Positions 10,553 to 21,660 of a stretch of DNA of 64,000 bases are shown in pieces. The first letter of the stretch is position 1; each line of letters begins with the position of its first letter. This stretch comes from Macrosoma leucophasiata. Taxonomy: Eukaryota > Arthropoda > Insecta > Lepidoptera > Hedylidae. Below the pieces are notes generated by a model that was given only the letters and a program-made list of their open reading frames with translations, ran no database searches and was not told where the DNA came from. The stretch covers positions 1,136,001 to 1,200,000 of the forward strand of contig JAWQUS010000011.1 in assembly GCA_036365455.1 (NCBI GenBank). The letters are read 5' to 3'. Made by a program: the position numbers and the translations under genes.

Positions 10553-10730
10553 CCCAGCCAGTTGGTCCAGTGATGTGTAACGACCATTTGAACCGAAGCT
10601 CACGAGTTCGATCCCTATACCGAAATGTTGTGTGGCCTATAGACTTAAGTTTTTCGGGTCTGGGTGTTTTATGTATGCATTGTGTGAGGTGATCTGTAAT
10701 TGTGTGTGAATAACGGCACCCACGACATAG
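10553..10730 (+). mobile_element. tRNA-derived SINE S3, diverged
   Basis: CAGTTGGTCCAGTGATGTG (box A region) and CACGAGTTCGATCCCTATAC (box B) are followed by TTTCGGGTCTGGGTGTTTTATG and ACGGCACCCACGACA, the S3 body. The head is older and more mutated than at 47607. It abuts an S1 copy head on. Confidence 0.6.
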
Positions 10731-11018
10731 GTTTTTTTTAATGTAATGGTAGTGGCAAACAAGCATGCAGTTCACATTGATGTTAAGTGATGACTGCAGA
10801 TATATAGACACCCACACAAAGACCAAGGTCAAAATGCAGATGCGTTACCACTCCTGAGGCCTAAGGTGTTATGCCTCTATGCCGGAAATTACAGGGCCGT
10901 ACATTACCACCTGACCGGAACACGATAGTGCTGAACACTACCATTTAGCGGCGAGTATATTAGGTAATGCGGTGGTGCCTACGGCCGCGAGCTCCGTCAC
11001 TGGAGCTCTACCACCAGT
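10731..11018 (-). mobile_element. S1 repeat, full length
   Basis: Minus-strand S1 from ACTGGTGGTAGAGCTCCA (ending at 11018) to its oligo-A at 10731. It reads AGCTCGCGGCCGTAGG, one change from the common GGGCGTAGG. Confidence 0.85.
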
Positions 11019-11084
11019 GATAGGTTAACAATATCATCATCATCTGTGAGTGTAATCATATAAAAAATATACTTCTTAATTGTT

Positions 11085-11300
11085 TTATATTATTTCGCAC
11101 CAACACATGCTTGTGAAATATATTTTATTTTAAAGAAAAATGGAAAGAAACATTTGACTTCAGGCGAGACTCGAACTTGCGGCCTACTGGGAATCTAGTC
11201 CAGCCGCTCTTCCAATTGAGCTACTGAGAACTTCAGTAGCTCAATTGGAAGAGCGAGCCCCGCTGAAGTCAAATGTTTCTTTCCATTTTACTTTAAAAAA
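11085..11300. mobile_element. inverted pair of S2 SINEs
   Basis: A minus-strand S2 (11085-11226, tail TTTCGCACCAACACATGC to the head) is joined directly to a plus-strand S2 fragment (11228-11300) that starts ACTTCAGTAGCTCAATTGG. The plus copy has lost most of its anticodon and T arms. The junction is palindromic around CTCAATTGGAAGAGC. Confidence 0.7.
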
Positions 11301-11309
11301 AAAATATAT

Positions 11310-11800
11310 ATATATACTTCTTAGATAGAATACGGGTGTCATTTTTGGGGAGTAAATTCTAATAAAATCACATATTTAAAAATCATATCGTGTGAAATAA
11401 TTGTTTAAATAATTTCAAATTCATTAAAAACATGTTTAACAGTTTTAATTTTTACGTTTTGAAGTTTACTGGAAGCGTCCACACACCGCTGGGATTATAA
11501 ATAAACTTTATATTTTTCAAAAACCATCGGTGTGCTACGTCACCTTAACATATCTAGCCTTAGATTAAAACAGAGAAGCACCAAAAATCCAATTGGAATC
11601 CAATCGGAAAGCGCAGACTGGCAATTTGTGAACAAATCGGTCTCCAACCGAGCACTGCCACATGGTTTCATGTGTAGTACCTACATCTACATTTGTTAGA
11701 CCGGTCAATATTCTAGTAACCTACCTACCTTTCTTCCATATTGGCTCTTCCAAGCTTTCGACTAACAAAAACAAATACGTCTTTCTTAAGATATAGTTAG
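11310..11800. other. AT-rich spacer with small dispersed repeat
   Basis: It holds the second copy (about 11580-11665) of the repeat noted at 10265. Nothing else recognised. Confidence 0.35.
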
Positions 11801-11811
11801 AAGCGCATATA

Positions 11812-12120
11812 GCCCATGGCTGGTGTAGATCGGAAGCGTTCTACTTGGTTAAGCGATACGACCGCTAGTGTCAATTTTTTTTTAAATGTGCGTTTCCGTG
11901 CTTCTGATGAAACGTAAAGCCGTCGACCCCGGTTGCTATCAATAGATAGCAGTCGTTAAACATTGTTGGAGGCCTTATGGGCGGTTTGAAAACATTCGAC
12001 AGCGGGTTGGCCACTAACCTTTTTCTCCACCACCCCGCATTGGAGCAGCGCGGTGGAGTAAGCTCCAGGCCTCGTCCCAAGAATGGGAGAGATGGCGTAT
12101 CAAGGGTTGTCATTATTAAG
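11812..12120 (+). mobile_element. S5 repeat (RTE-tail type)
   Basis: Sense-oriented copy: GGCTGGTGTAGATCGGAAGC, then CGTTTCCGTGCTTC, then CCCGCATTGGAGCAGCGCGG, ending GTTGTCATTATTAAG. The central phrase resembles the start of the RTE LINE at 61801 (CGCACTGGACCAGCGTGGCG), so S5 and RTE are related at one end. Confidence 0.7.
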
Positions 12121-12152
12121 ATATAGTGAATATTTTTATAAAATAGCTATAA

Positions 12153-12200
12153 CTAGCTGTGCCCGCAACTTTGTTCGCATGGAATAGTGACTTTGCGACT
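12153..12200 (-). mobile_element. Helitron 3' end (minus strand)
   Basis: CTAGCTGTGCCCGCAACTTTG on the plus strand is the reverse complement of a typical 3' terminus ending GGGCACAGCTAG, followed by T. No matching 5' end was located. Confidence 0.5.
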
Positions 12201-12239
12201 TTGGACAGGGTTTTTATTAATTATTATTATTTTTTAATT

Positions 12240-12440
12240 TAATACGCTTACACTCACAGCCTTACAGTTGGTATAAACCTGTGTCGTGGGTGCCGTTGTA
12301 CACATAAAACACATACACGAACACCCAGACCCGAAACAAATATCTGTAGGCCATACTAATATTTGTACCGATGCGGGGATCGAACCCGCGACCCTTCGAA
12401 TCAAACGGTCATCTCACACCGCTGGACTAACCGGGCCGTC
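12240..12440 (-). mobile_element. tRNA-derived SINE S3
   Basis: Minus strand: head GACGGCCCGGTTAGTCCAGC with GCGGGTTCGATCCCCGC as the T arm, then the S3 body with GGGTCTGGGTGTTCGTG and CTGTGAGTGTAAGCGTATT. The minus-strand cloverleaf is good, but the body repeats at four other sites, so it is a SINE. Confidence 0.8.
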
Positions 12441-12479
12441 ATATATATTATTATATATTATATTTTGGGTATAACTTTT

Positions 12480-13220
12480 GGTTAAATTTGGATCATAAAC
12501 ACTTTTCTGTAGCTAAAAAATCTACTTTACAGTAATGGTTCTCTGATAAAAGCACACAGGCTGTTAGGATTGCTAACATATTTCGGTCCGCCGTACCGAA
12601 TCCGATCGTGTGTTTCTACTATTACAGTATGTAAACAGATATGACATGTGTTAGTATCTATTGTTAGTCACCTTAGTTATAAATTTCGGACATACCATAA
12701 GTGATTCCTGAATAATAAATGTGATCCTAAATAATAAATAAACATTTTGACTTTGACTTTGATATGGGCATTCCGTTCTGTGGGTAGGGTTTGAAGGGAT
12801 CCGATCCGCAAAAGAAAAAAAATATAACCGATAGTAAAGTCACTTGTGCGTCTGTCTGTCACAGTCAATTTACTCCTAAATTAATGAGTTGAAAGGATCA
12901 TGGCACGATTTGTACAAAAAAGACAACCTGCTATGAGTGGATCAGACTGGCGTTCAAAGGGTTCCGTGAAATGGTAAGATAACTTTGATCTTAACGAATA
13001 AGTTTTTCTTTTTCTTCATTTAACATCATTGAAAGAATTGAAAAAAATTTAACTTGTACTATATGTAGTAGATATTCACTCTAGGTAATTAATGACTTCT
13101 AGACATTTTGAAAGTATCTGTAAATATCTATTCGAAATAAAAATATTTTCTTTGTTTCTTTAGACTATACTTTTTGTACCACTAGACTACTAAGACGGGA
13201 ATCCTAAAAAGTATCTTAAA
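12480..13220. other. spacer with a LINE 3' end
   Basis: At about 12680-12770 a LINE-like 3' end has two AATAATAAATGTGATCCTAA-like units, AATAAATAAA and a (TTTGAC)n tail. The remainder is unrecognised. Confidence 0.45.
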
Positions 13221-13227
13221 ACGAACT

Positions 13228-13537
13228 TAACTGCCTTAGCAGCGTAGTGGTAGCAGGCCACTACTACTACGCTGGTGGTCCTGGGTTCGGATCCCGGGTC
13301 GGGGACTATCAGAGATAACGGTTTAAAATCCTTTATCTCTGGTTCTATTGGATTTTTTCTTTTTCTGGAAATTTCCCAGTACCCCGGGCATTTGGTAATG
13401 TGCCCGGAGATGGCAACAGGTTCGCCACCTGTTACATAGGCCAAAACGTAACCGGCGAGTCGTGGGTGTTTGCATGTATGCTTGAATGCATGCATTTACC
13501 TCTGCCTACCCCTTCGGAGATTGCAGGCGTGAAGTAA
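13228..13537 (+). mobile_element. tRNA-derived SINE S4, full length
   Basis: Head GCCTTAGCAGCGTAGTGGTA, box B GGGTTCGGATCCCGGG, body with GAAATTTCCCAGTACC and GCCCGGAGATGGCAACAGG, 3' end TTCGGAGATTGCAGGCGTGA. The insertion of GGT before the T arm differs from other copies. Confidence 0.8.
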
Positions 13538-13628
13538 CGTCTTTATCTTAAAACGAAATACTATTTAGCATCAATACTCGCTGCATACACCGCAAGAGAA
13601 ACAAACAAAACTTATAAAAATAGACTCA

Positions 13629-13770
13629 TACCCCCTTATTCATAAACGTACATTAGATACGTTTTAGCTATAGAATGCTTTGTCTTTGTCAGTTGCATTG
13701 TCAAATGTGCAGGATAGAAAAAGACAAAGGAGAGATTAGCAACACTTTAGCTAAAACATGTTTATGATGA
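13629..13770 (+). mobile_element. about 140-bp MITE, copy 1
   Basis: Starts CCCCCTTATTCATAAACGTA and ends near AGCTAAAACATGTTTATGA. A second copy lies inverted at 46372-46512. Inner text TTTGTCTTTGTCAGTTGCAT is shared. Termini are inverted repeats of 16-18 bp. No target duplication is certain here; TA precedes the left end. Confidence 0.6.
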
Positions 13771-13774
13771 TATT

Positions 13775-14180
13775 CATGTAAATCCATAAATACATCTGAT
13801 ATAGGACCTCATCTAGTTATTACAGATGACCATAATAAGTAATATCGCCATTTTATGGTTCCCACTCACGAAAGTGACCGTAGTTCTAGGTTTTATTAAC
13901 ATGTTATTATTAGCAATAAAGTTTGACGGGAATGTGAGTGTCACGTTTCTCTGCGGTTTTTAACTAGTCGTTAAGTTATGACGTGTGTGGAATTAATTTT
14001 ACCGCTTTATTGTCTTAGATACCTATAGTTTTTTTTTTTGGTCATGAAGGCGGCACGTCTACAGACGACACTGGGATGCGGGTCCTATCGACATTACTGT
14101 CGTCATTGTCATTGCTGTCAAATTTTAAAGTCGATTTTTACTTTAACTAAATAAAATTAATGGAAATAATCTACCATTAT
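13775..14180. other. spacer, nothing recognised
   Basis: AT-rich sequence without repeat termini or coding signal. Confidence 0.35.
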
Positions 14181-14197
14181 AGCTTGTTTATCACCTA

Positions 14198-14497
14198 TAT
14201 TATTTTTAAAGAAAAATGGAAAGAAAAATTTGACTTCAGGCGAGACTCGAACTCGCGACCTACTGGGAATCTAGTCCAGCCGCTCTTCCAATTGAGCTAC
14301 TGAAGCCCTGCCCGATTTGTCAAATCTTTCCTTCACATCTATTGCATTGCTTTATGGTAGCAGCAGCGCCATCTGTTACCTAACTAACTATGCTAGTTAG
14401 TTCGAGTCTCGCCTGAAGTCAAATTCTTCTTTCCATTTTTCTTTAAAAATAATATATATTTCACAAGCATGTGTTAATGCGAAATAATATAAAACAA
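14198..14497. mobile_element. S2 SINE with internal 5' inversion, 14-bp target duplication
   Basis: A minus-strand S2 head and leader (14198-14395) meet a plus-strand S2 T-arm and tail (about 14400-14497) at GTTAGTTCGAGTCTCGCC. The unit is flanked by TTGTTTATCACCTA at 14184-14197 and 14498-14511, a perfect 14-bp duplication. One duplication around both halves means they were inserted as a single inverted product. Confidence 0.8.
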
Positions 14498-14885
14498 TTG
14501 TTTATCACCTACTAAAGCGAGAACATCAATTAGATTATCACTACTACTTTAAAAAGAGCTGCAGATCGACATGAAAATTTAACAGCAAAGACAATGCCAA
14601 CAGCAATTAGGATAGGCGGTCGCACCCCTGGTCTACTTCACCGGGCAATCGGCGAGTGCAGAGGGCGTTTTCTTACTAAAGACATAGTAATATAAATCTA
14701 ATACATCTTTATGATAAAACTAAGTCCCCCGCGGCGTCTGTGTCTGTTCGCAACTAAACTCACAGACTAAAGCCTGCCAAATAAGACCTATGTTGTTATG
14801 TCTCTGTGATAGATATTACGGGGTCATACATTACCATTTGGCGGCAAATAGATTGCATAATAAGTTTATTATAAAATATGTAATT

Positions 14886-15169
14886 TTTAATATTTTGAAA
14901 GTAGCAAACAAACTTGCAGTTAACATTTATGTTAAGTGATGACTGCAGCCTGTAAACACTAACACAAAGACCAAGGTCAAAAAAATGGAGATGCGTTACC
15001 ACTCCTGAGGCCTAAGGTTTTACGCCTCTGTGCCGAAAATTACAGGGAAGTACAATACCACCTGACCGGAACACGATAGTGCTGAACACTACAATTTAGC
15101 GGCAAGTATATTAGGTAATGCGGTGGTGCCTACGTCCTCGAGCTCCTACACTTAAACTCTACCACCAGT
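14886..15169 (-). mobile_element. S1 repeat, full length, diverged
   Basis: Minus strand, starting ACTGGTGGTAGAGTTTAAG. Several changes in the 5' stem destroy the GAGCTCC/GGAGCTC pairing, indicating an older copy. Confidence 0.75.
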
Positions 15170-15179
15170 AAAAAAAAAA

Positions 15180-15265
15180 TCAAAGTGGCAAACAAGCATG
15201 CAGTTCACATTGATGGTAGGTGAATACTGCAGCCTGTAAAAATTCACACAATAAAGGTCAAAATA
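15180..15265 (-). mobile_element. S1 repeat, 3'-end fragment
   Basis: Only the S1 3' tail survives (minus strand), running into AATAATAATAATAATAA near 15265. Confidence 0.55.
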
Positions 15266-15446
15266 ATAATAATAATAATGGTTCCTCTCTCTGAGCCCCT
15301 AACCGCCGACAGCTTGGACCCTGCTCCCGCTACCGGCGGTAACCATTTTGTATTTTTTTATATATACGTTGTTTTTTTTTTCCTTTATATACATGTATAT
15401 GTAAAAAAATATTATAATGAGATTATGAATAAATGAGTGAAATAAT

Positions 15447-15803
15447 AATGGCAACCCATTACACGTCCCACTGCTGGGCACGAGTCTCTCCCCTTTTTGG
15501 GGGAGGCCTGGAGCTTACTCCACCACGCTGCTCCAATGCGGATTGGTGGAGGTGGGTGGGTTAGTGGCCAACTCGCTGTCGGATGTTATTTCAAACCGCG
15601 CATAAGGCCTCCGACAAGGTTTAACGACTGCTATCTATCGATAGCAACCGGGACCTACGGCTTAACGTGCCCTCCAAAGCACGGAAACGCGTATTTAATT
15701 TAACACTAGCGGTCACCCATCACACTACCCGACGGCGCCCGTAGTGCTTAACCGAGTAGATCGCTTACGATCTACACCAGCCGCTGGGCCATGCGCGACT
15801 CAA
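15447..15803 (-). mobile_element. S5 repeat, near full length
   Basis: Minus-strand S5. On the plus strand the landmarks are CCCACTGCTGGGCACGAGTC, CCACCACGCTGCTCCAATGC, GCTATCTATCGATAGCAACC, AGCACGGAAACGCG and TTACGATCTACACCAGCCG. The TCTATCGATAGC core is a palindrome kept in several copies. Confidence 0.8.
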
Positions 15804-15804
15804 G

Positions 15805-16410
15805 GTCAAAATACACATGTATTTTCCTTTCATTCAAAATAAAATGTTGAACCATACAAGACTAGTTCTACGTGCCGACAGCGCTACCAAAAAAAGCGTT
15901 TCAATAATCTCTTAAATGCAAAAACACATACTTTGATCGATCGTCGTAAAGCACATAGTTTGCTGGCGGCCAAGCTTATTTTAACAGTCAAAATTGCTTG
16001 TCAAGCAAAAAATACATTCGCTTCACAAGCATTCTATCATCTCGACTTAACCAAGAACTCATCAATACAATAATTTAATAAAGTGATTTCAATAAAAAAA
16101 CCTCTTTTACCCTTTTGTATTATACGTATTCGTCATAAACTTACTAGATTCTTCATTCGTGTCAATTTTATTGAAATATTCAGCTAGCGAACCGAATTTA
16201 AGGATATTCGATTAGACTCAATGATGTGAAATTATTATCCAAGTTTGGATAACTGAAGTTGGGGCGTTTACCCGATCGGTGGGGGTGTTTACCCAACCGT
16301 ACTTCACTTACCTGTTGCCGCATTGTGATGGGAATTTAGATTTTATGTATGTAGTTTTAATTGTATGTCTCATTGCGGTAAGCTACGGATGTCTATTTGG
16401 GTAATTACTT
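15805..16410. other. AT-rich spacer, nothing recognised
   Basis: No feature. The short imperfect palindrome at about 16255-16310 (GAAGTTGGGG...CCGTACTTC) has no identified role. Confidence 0.35.
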
Positions 16411-16413
16411 ATT

Positions 16414-16694
16414 ACTGGTGGTATAGCTCCAGTGACGGAGCTCGCGGGCGTAGGCACCACCGCATTACCTAATATACTTGCCGCTTAATGGTAGTGTTCA
16501 GCACTATCGTTCCGGTCAGGTGGTAATGTACGGCCCTGTAATTTCCGGCACAGAGGCATAACACCTTAGGCCTCAGCAGTGGTAACGCACCTGCTTTTTG
16601 ACCTTGGTCTTTGTGTGGGTGTCTTTAGGCTGCAGTAATCACTTAACATCGATGGGCTGCATTCATGTGTGCCACTTCCATAACATTAAAAAAA
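16414..16694 (+). mobile_element. S1 repeat, full length
   Basis: Starts ACTGGTGGTATAGCTCCA and ends in oligo-A near 16694. It lacks GTGT in the CACTATCGTTCCGG segment. Confidence 0.85.
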
Positions 16695-16699
16695 ACTAA

Positions 16700-17310
16700 A
16701 CTTTTGCCTTAATTCTCACGAAAATACAGACATTAAGTTATAATTAGTTACAGAAATTTTACCTCCTTATTTCACAAAATCACTACAAATCTCACCAAAA
16801 CCAATATTAACTCACGAGAGGTAATATATGTACGGGAATATTTAGCACACAACGCTCTCTGCCAACCCCGTAAGATACCTAGCGTGGACATACATAAATA
16901 CCTATATTAACTTTATTGAACATAAAGTATAGAATCTGGAGTGGATGTTGAATTGGTCGGGTCGCTCAAATCGCGGAATCCCGGAATCCTGGACAAATCC
17001 CTATTGATCCCACTCGTACGGCCCTATTAAATGTTGAGCTACAGGCTGCTCCTTTTGGTGTATTTGTCACGTGGGTAATGGAATGGGATAAATGTGAACT
17101 CGTTTGTTTTAAGAAACTTGAAGCAAAAGGCTGAGTTTCTTTGGATTTCTTCAGGAGAGCATCTTCTGAAGAAATTGGTATTTAAAAGAAGACACATTAA
17201 CCCTTTTTCAGACAGTGTACGAGACACAATGAAAGTTTTATTTTTGTAACGTCTGTAGACATTTATTGTCAGTGAAAGTGTTAATGTTTCAAGTTTTTTT
17301 GTGTCTTGAA
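16700..17310. other. spacer, nothing recognised
   Basis: The 117-codon minus-strand ORF at 17039-17392 overlaps an S1 fragment at its N-terminus and has no domain. I do not consider it a gene. Confidence 0.35.
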
Positions 17311-17532
17311 TTGGCAAACAAGCATGCAGTTCACATTGATGGTAAACGAATACTATAGCCATATCATCTACATTAAAAAACATAGATTTCAATGTAGAAT
17401 TGCCTCTCCTCAGACAGACCTAAGCTGTTATGCTTCTGTACCGGATTACAGGGCCGAACTTTACCATCTGACCGGAACACTATAGCGCTGAACACTGTCA
17501 TTTAGCGGCAAGTGGATAAGGTAATGCGGTGG
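17311..17532 (-). mobile_element. S1 repeat, 5'-truncated
   Basis: Minus-strand S1 lacking the ACTGGTGG start, cut in the CCACCGCATTACC segment. An older copy with many substitutions. Confidence 0.65.
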
Positions 17533-18000
17533 TTTTTTTAAAGAATACGTTTTAAAGAATTTCCTTACCTATCGATATAATTTACTCGCATGTAATATTT
17601 CGATAAATATTATAGTATATAAAAAATTGTATTGATACAGAAGAGTTTAGATTAACCAATTTATTGACATCCATATTTAGAACAGCCTATATGAATAGGT
17701 TTCCGAGACACCCCGACGGAATATTGGAAGTCTATAGACAATATTCTAAGCAGATATCATCTGAAATGGCTTTAGTTTAGGCTGACACGTTTTGTATAGG
17801 TGTATATGTATCCATATTAATAGATATATAACGATTGATAAACCTAGACATGAGTTAGACAAAGGTGAATAATCCACTTAATTTAATCAGAAATTAATTC
17901 GATGGAGGTATACACATACGTTTTCGTAATTATGGTACAAAAGCAAAAAATACGTAAGAGGCAACGCACTCGTCTTAGATAATAATAATAAATTTGAATT

Positions 18001-18155
18001 TATGCCTCTGTGCCGGAAATAACGAGGCAGTACTGCCATCTTGAACACTGCCATAAACACTAGGTGATGCGGTGCGACTTCGGTAACTTAGTGGTAAAGC
18101 AGCTGGACTGGTAATCCTGAGGTGGCAGTTCAATCCCTGATATCCAGTAATATTT
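18001..18155. mobile_element. S1 fragment fused to SINE S2b
   Basis: 18001-18073 matches part of minus-strand S1 (CCGGAAAT, AACACTGCCAT, GGTGATGCGGTG). Directly after, a plus-strand S2b head GACTTCGGTAACTTAGTGG with TGGCAGTTCAATCCCTG begins. The S2b body then diverges. Confidence 0.55.
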
Positions 18156-18167
18156 CCATCTTTTTTT

Positions 18168-18402
18168 TAGTTTCTAAATTGCGAATGTGGATGGTTGCAG
18201 AGGCCCAGGAAGACCAAGACTGATCTATCTTGACCAAACAGGTCGAGCACTGTCAATAGTTTCAGGAATCAACGTGCATGCATGAAAATAATGATGAATG
18301 TAAAAGAAGCACGGGAGGTGTGTCAGGACCAGGATATTCAGCGCTCTACACTCTCTATCTACCCCGTAAGGGACTTGGCGTGAAGATACATACACATACA
18401 TA
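18168..18402 (+). pseudogene. LINE C-terminal fragment L7
   Basis: Matches 42113-42385: GCGAATGTGGATGGTTGCAG, AGGCCCAGGAAGACCAAGAC, a GTGTGTCAGGACCAGGATAT region and CTACCCCGTAAGGGACTTGG. In frame pieces it reads GPGRPRL, then A.EVCQDQDI, characteristic of the C-terminus of RTE/jockey-like LINE polymerases. Frameshifted and truncated. Confidence 0.65.
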
Positions 18403-18459
18403 GAAAAATCGTAATAAACCCCCGTATATATGTATTGAAGTTTCACTTCAATATTATAA

Positions 18460-18826
18460 TAATGATAATGGCAACCCTTGATACGTCCCACTGCTGGACA
18501 CGAGTCTCTCCCCTTTTTGGGAGGAGGCCTAGAGCTTACTCCACCACGCTGCTCCAATGCGGGTTGGTGGAGATAAGGGTTAGTGGCCAACCCGTTGTCG
18601 GATGTTTTCAAACCTCCTATAAGGCCTCCGACAAGGTTTAACGACTGCTATCTATCGCTATTTAACTATAGTAACCGAGACCGACGGCTTAACGTGCCCT
18701 CCAAAGCACGGAAACGCGCATTTTAATTTACCACTAGCGGTCACCCATCACACACCCGACCGCGCCCGTATCGCTTTACCGAGTTGATCGCTTACGATCT
18801 ACACCAGCCGCGGGGCTATGTGCGCT
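18460..18826 (-). mobile_element. S5 repeat, near full length
   Basis: Minus strand. Same landmarks as at 15447, but GATAGC is followed by an extra TATTTAACTATAG where the other copies have ATCGATAG. Confidence 0.8.
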
Positions 18827-19143
18827 TCACTTCAAATAATTCACATTTTTCACTTCAATATTATTTCCCTAAAAATGTAGTTTCAATATTAAATTATTCC
18901 CCTGTTGAAGGAAATACCTAATATACAGTTGAACTGTGTCCAGTTCAAAACTGCCAGCTCTGACTTTCAAATTGAATTTGGTGTGGTAGTTGCGACCGTA
19001 AAACCGAGCTTGGAAGTTAGTAAATATTACTATTTTACGGAGTATTGTGGGAGTTTGCTTGTTTGGGAAGTTATTTGCTACTACTCATAAACTGTGTTTG
19101 GAAATAAAATACTTTTTTATGTTATTTGGAAAATATACAAAAG

Positions 19144-19364
19144 CAGAGACTATGTAATAATACTACGTATAGAATGGACACTTCGACGTCCCGCCCGATT
19201 TCCCCGCATCACCCAACCTCCTCCCCTCTTATGGGCGACGCTTGGTATTTTCTACGTGCTACGCACTCAGGTGCACGTGTAAATACACATCACTGATTGA
19301 TGTCTGTGTAATAGAGACCAAAATAAGCGTTTGTATGGAATTTTGGCGGAATGTCCGCGGTGTG
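19144..19364 (+). mobile_element. 221-bp element with 7-bp target duplication, copy 1
   Basis: Starts CAGAGACTATGTAATAATAC, ends GTCCGCGGTGTG, and is flanked by ACAAAAG at 19137-19143 and 19365-19371. A second copy is at 33499-33707. No long terminal inverted repeat is seen. See findings. The 132-codon minus ORF at 19267-19665 overlaps this element and an S1 start and is a shadow. Confidence 0.75.
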
Positions 19365-19795
19365 ACAAAAGGTAAAAAATGTATTTATTGATATGGTTCA
19401 AACCCTTTATTTTTTTAAAGAAAAAAAGAAAACATTTATTTCTTTCTAACACTGATAAAAACAAAACATTAAGTGCCCTATCGTCTTTGTAATTCACGAG
19501 TGCAGTCGATGTTTGACAGTGGTAAAGATGTGTCGGTACACATGTAAACGTGTGTGTGTATGTTAATGCGAGTGTGCAACTGACTGTTCTGTGAGGCACG
19601 CATACTGACAAAGTATTTTTCACTGGTGGTAGAGCTCCAGTGACGGAGCTCGCGGGCGTAGACACTAGGGTTGTTGAGGAAGTGATTATGAGGAAGAGGA
19701 GGAGGAAGAGGAATTGTGATGCGCCAATTTAGAGGATGCGGATGAGGAAGAGTATATTTTTATGAGGAAGAGGATGAGGAAGAGGAAGCAGATGA

Positions 19796-20104
19796 CATTA
19801 TAATAATAGCAACTCCTTACTCCACCACGCTGCTCCAATGCGGGTTGGTGGAGTTACTTGCAAGGGTTAGTGGCCAACCCGCTGTCGGATGTTTTCAAAC
19901 CGCCCATAAAGGCTCTGACAAGGTTTAACGACTGCTATCTGTCGATAGCAACCGGGACCGTCGGCGTCCTGCTCTCCGAAGCACGAATATGCGCATTTTA
20001 ATTTGCCACTAGTGGTCACCCGTCACACACCCGACCGCACCCGTATCGCTTAATCGAGTTGATCGCTTACGATCTACACCAGCCGCGGGGCTATGCGCGC
20101 TACA
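19796..20104 (-). mobile_element. S5 repeat, partial, inside the hAT-like element
   Basis: Minus-strand S5 missing its CCCACTGCTGGGCA end. It retains CCACCACGCTGCTCCAATGC and TTACGATCTACACCAGCCG. Confidence 0.7.
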
Positions 20105-20219
20105 GAAAGATGAGAAGAGGATGATACGAAGATATAAATACTAGCGGACCCAACCTAAAATCCCACGATTTTTCTTCTGCACATCAATTAAATGTTGGAG
20201 AAAAACTCCAATTTTCATT

Positions 20220-21140
20220 GCTAGACCGATGATAGTACGGGATATGCACACTAGCCGTGCAAATGCCTCTCGGACACTTAGCGAGGAAAGAAGGACTAGA
20301 CTTGTGTCTGAAATCGAGCACTCTCTGGAGCGGGTCTCGGATTGGGGTCGACTTAATTTAATGCAGTTCAACCCCTCGAGGACACAAGTCTGCACGTTCA
20401 CCGCTAAAAAAAACGCCATGCATTGTAGCACCACAGTTCCAGGGCATTCCGATCGCCGTTGGTAAGAGTATCTGTATCCTGGGCGTTGACATATCGAACG
20501 AAGTGCAATTCGGGAGTCACATTGAATGTAAGACCAAGTTGGAATCCAAAAAGCTAGGGGTGCTTAACAAAGCCAGGCATATTCACTTTCACTTCGGGGC
20601 AGCTACTACTACTCATACTCATTTGTGGGCGGGAGCCCCCAAATACTAGCTTGGTCCACTTGACTCCCTACAAAAACGCGCCGTTCGTATTGTTAACGAT
20701 TCAGGACTTACTGACAGGCTCGAACATCTGAGCCTACGCAGAGACATTGGGAGTTTGTGCGTGTTGTACCGTATCTACAATGGTGAGTGCTCTGCTGAAC
20801 CGTTTGACATGGTGCTACCATCTATTTTCCTACACCGTACTACCCGCCGAAGAGAGAAGTTCCACCCACACCGACTGGACACCTGGCAGTGCTCAACGGT
20901 ACGGTTTTCACGTTCGTTCTTGCCCAGAACGTGTAAATTGTGGAACGAACTTCCCTCTGAGGTGTTCCCTAGGTGCTACATTAAGAGGTTCTTCAAAAAT
21001 GGCGTCAAAGGTGTCCTTCAGGGCTGGCAGCGCGTTGGTAACTCCCCTGGTGTTGCAAATGTTCATAGGCGACGGTGACCACTTTCCATCAAGTGGCCCG
21101 TCTGCTTGTCTGTCAACCTACAGACATAAAAAAAACACAC
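20220..21140 (+). pseudogene. CR1-like LINE fragment (reverse transcriptase C-terminal half and 3' end)
   Basis: Reads in broken frames: TDDSTGYAH (remnant of the YADD active site) near 20226, EIEHSLERVSDWGRLNLMQF, FTAKK, then ILGVDIS, KLGVLNKARH, LWAGAP, LRRDIGSLCVLYRIYNGECS, FHPHRLDTWQ, FLPRTCKLWNELPSEVFP. This is the classic C-terminal end of lepidopteran CR1-type LINEs. Several frameshifts, and an internal deletion between the ARH and LWAGAP blocks. The 3' end CCACTTTCCATCAAGTGGCC ... CTGCTTGTCTG plus ATAAAAAA lies at about 21070-21135. Confidence 0.85.
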
Positions 21141-21660
21141 GCACACCAAAAAAAAAGATGAGTGAATGACACAATTTCATTTAGGAATTGAAATGAAAAT
21201 AAGAATTCAGTCTTTATTTTTTGTTAATTAGGTATTTAAGTCGAATATTATTAATCAAAATAAAAGAATTGAATACTGTTAATCGAAATTTATTTTACAC
21301 AGGGAGGTTAATTTTTATAAAAATAATATTTGGACGCTGTTTCCCCAACAACCGGTTTTATAGCTCATCATATACCAATACAGCATTGCTAAAAAGTCGT
21401 TTGCTGGTACATTTGATGGAAGAGAAGATAGGTATTGTAAAGATACAGTTCTGTAAAGCTCCGAATATTTCGATTTTTTAAGTTGAGTACGCGTATAAAC
21501 AAAATAATGTATGTCAATAAAATTAAAACAAACAATCAAGGAACAGCGCCGGTGGCGGGTGGGAAGGTCTCGCTCGCCTGTTCGGCCTGGCACCGTGCTG
21601 CGGCGTGTGCGTTGCCATCGATACGCGACGCGCATGCGCAACAAAATTCCTCATCAATTC
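21141..21660. other. interior of hAT-like element, unassigned
   Basis: No transposase motif. It includes a GC-richer stretch at 21540-21640 (CGGTGGCGGGTGGGAAGGTC) of unknown origin. Confidence 0.35.

Noticed and set aside
17039..17392. 117-codon minus-strand ORF
   Set aside because: Its N-terminal part is antisense S1 repeat and the remainder has no recognisable pattern.
18435..18641. Small ORFs over S5 copies
   Set aside because: They recur wherever S5 occurs and follow the repeat, not a gene.
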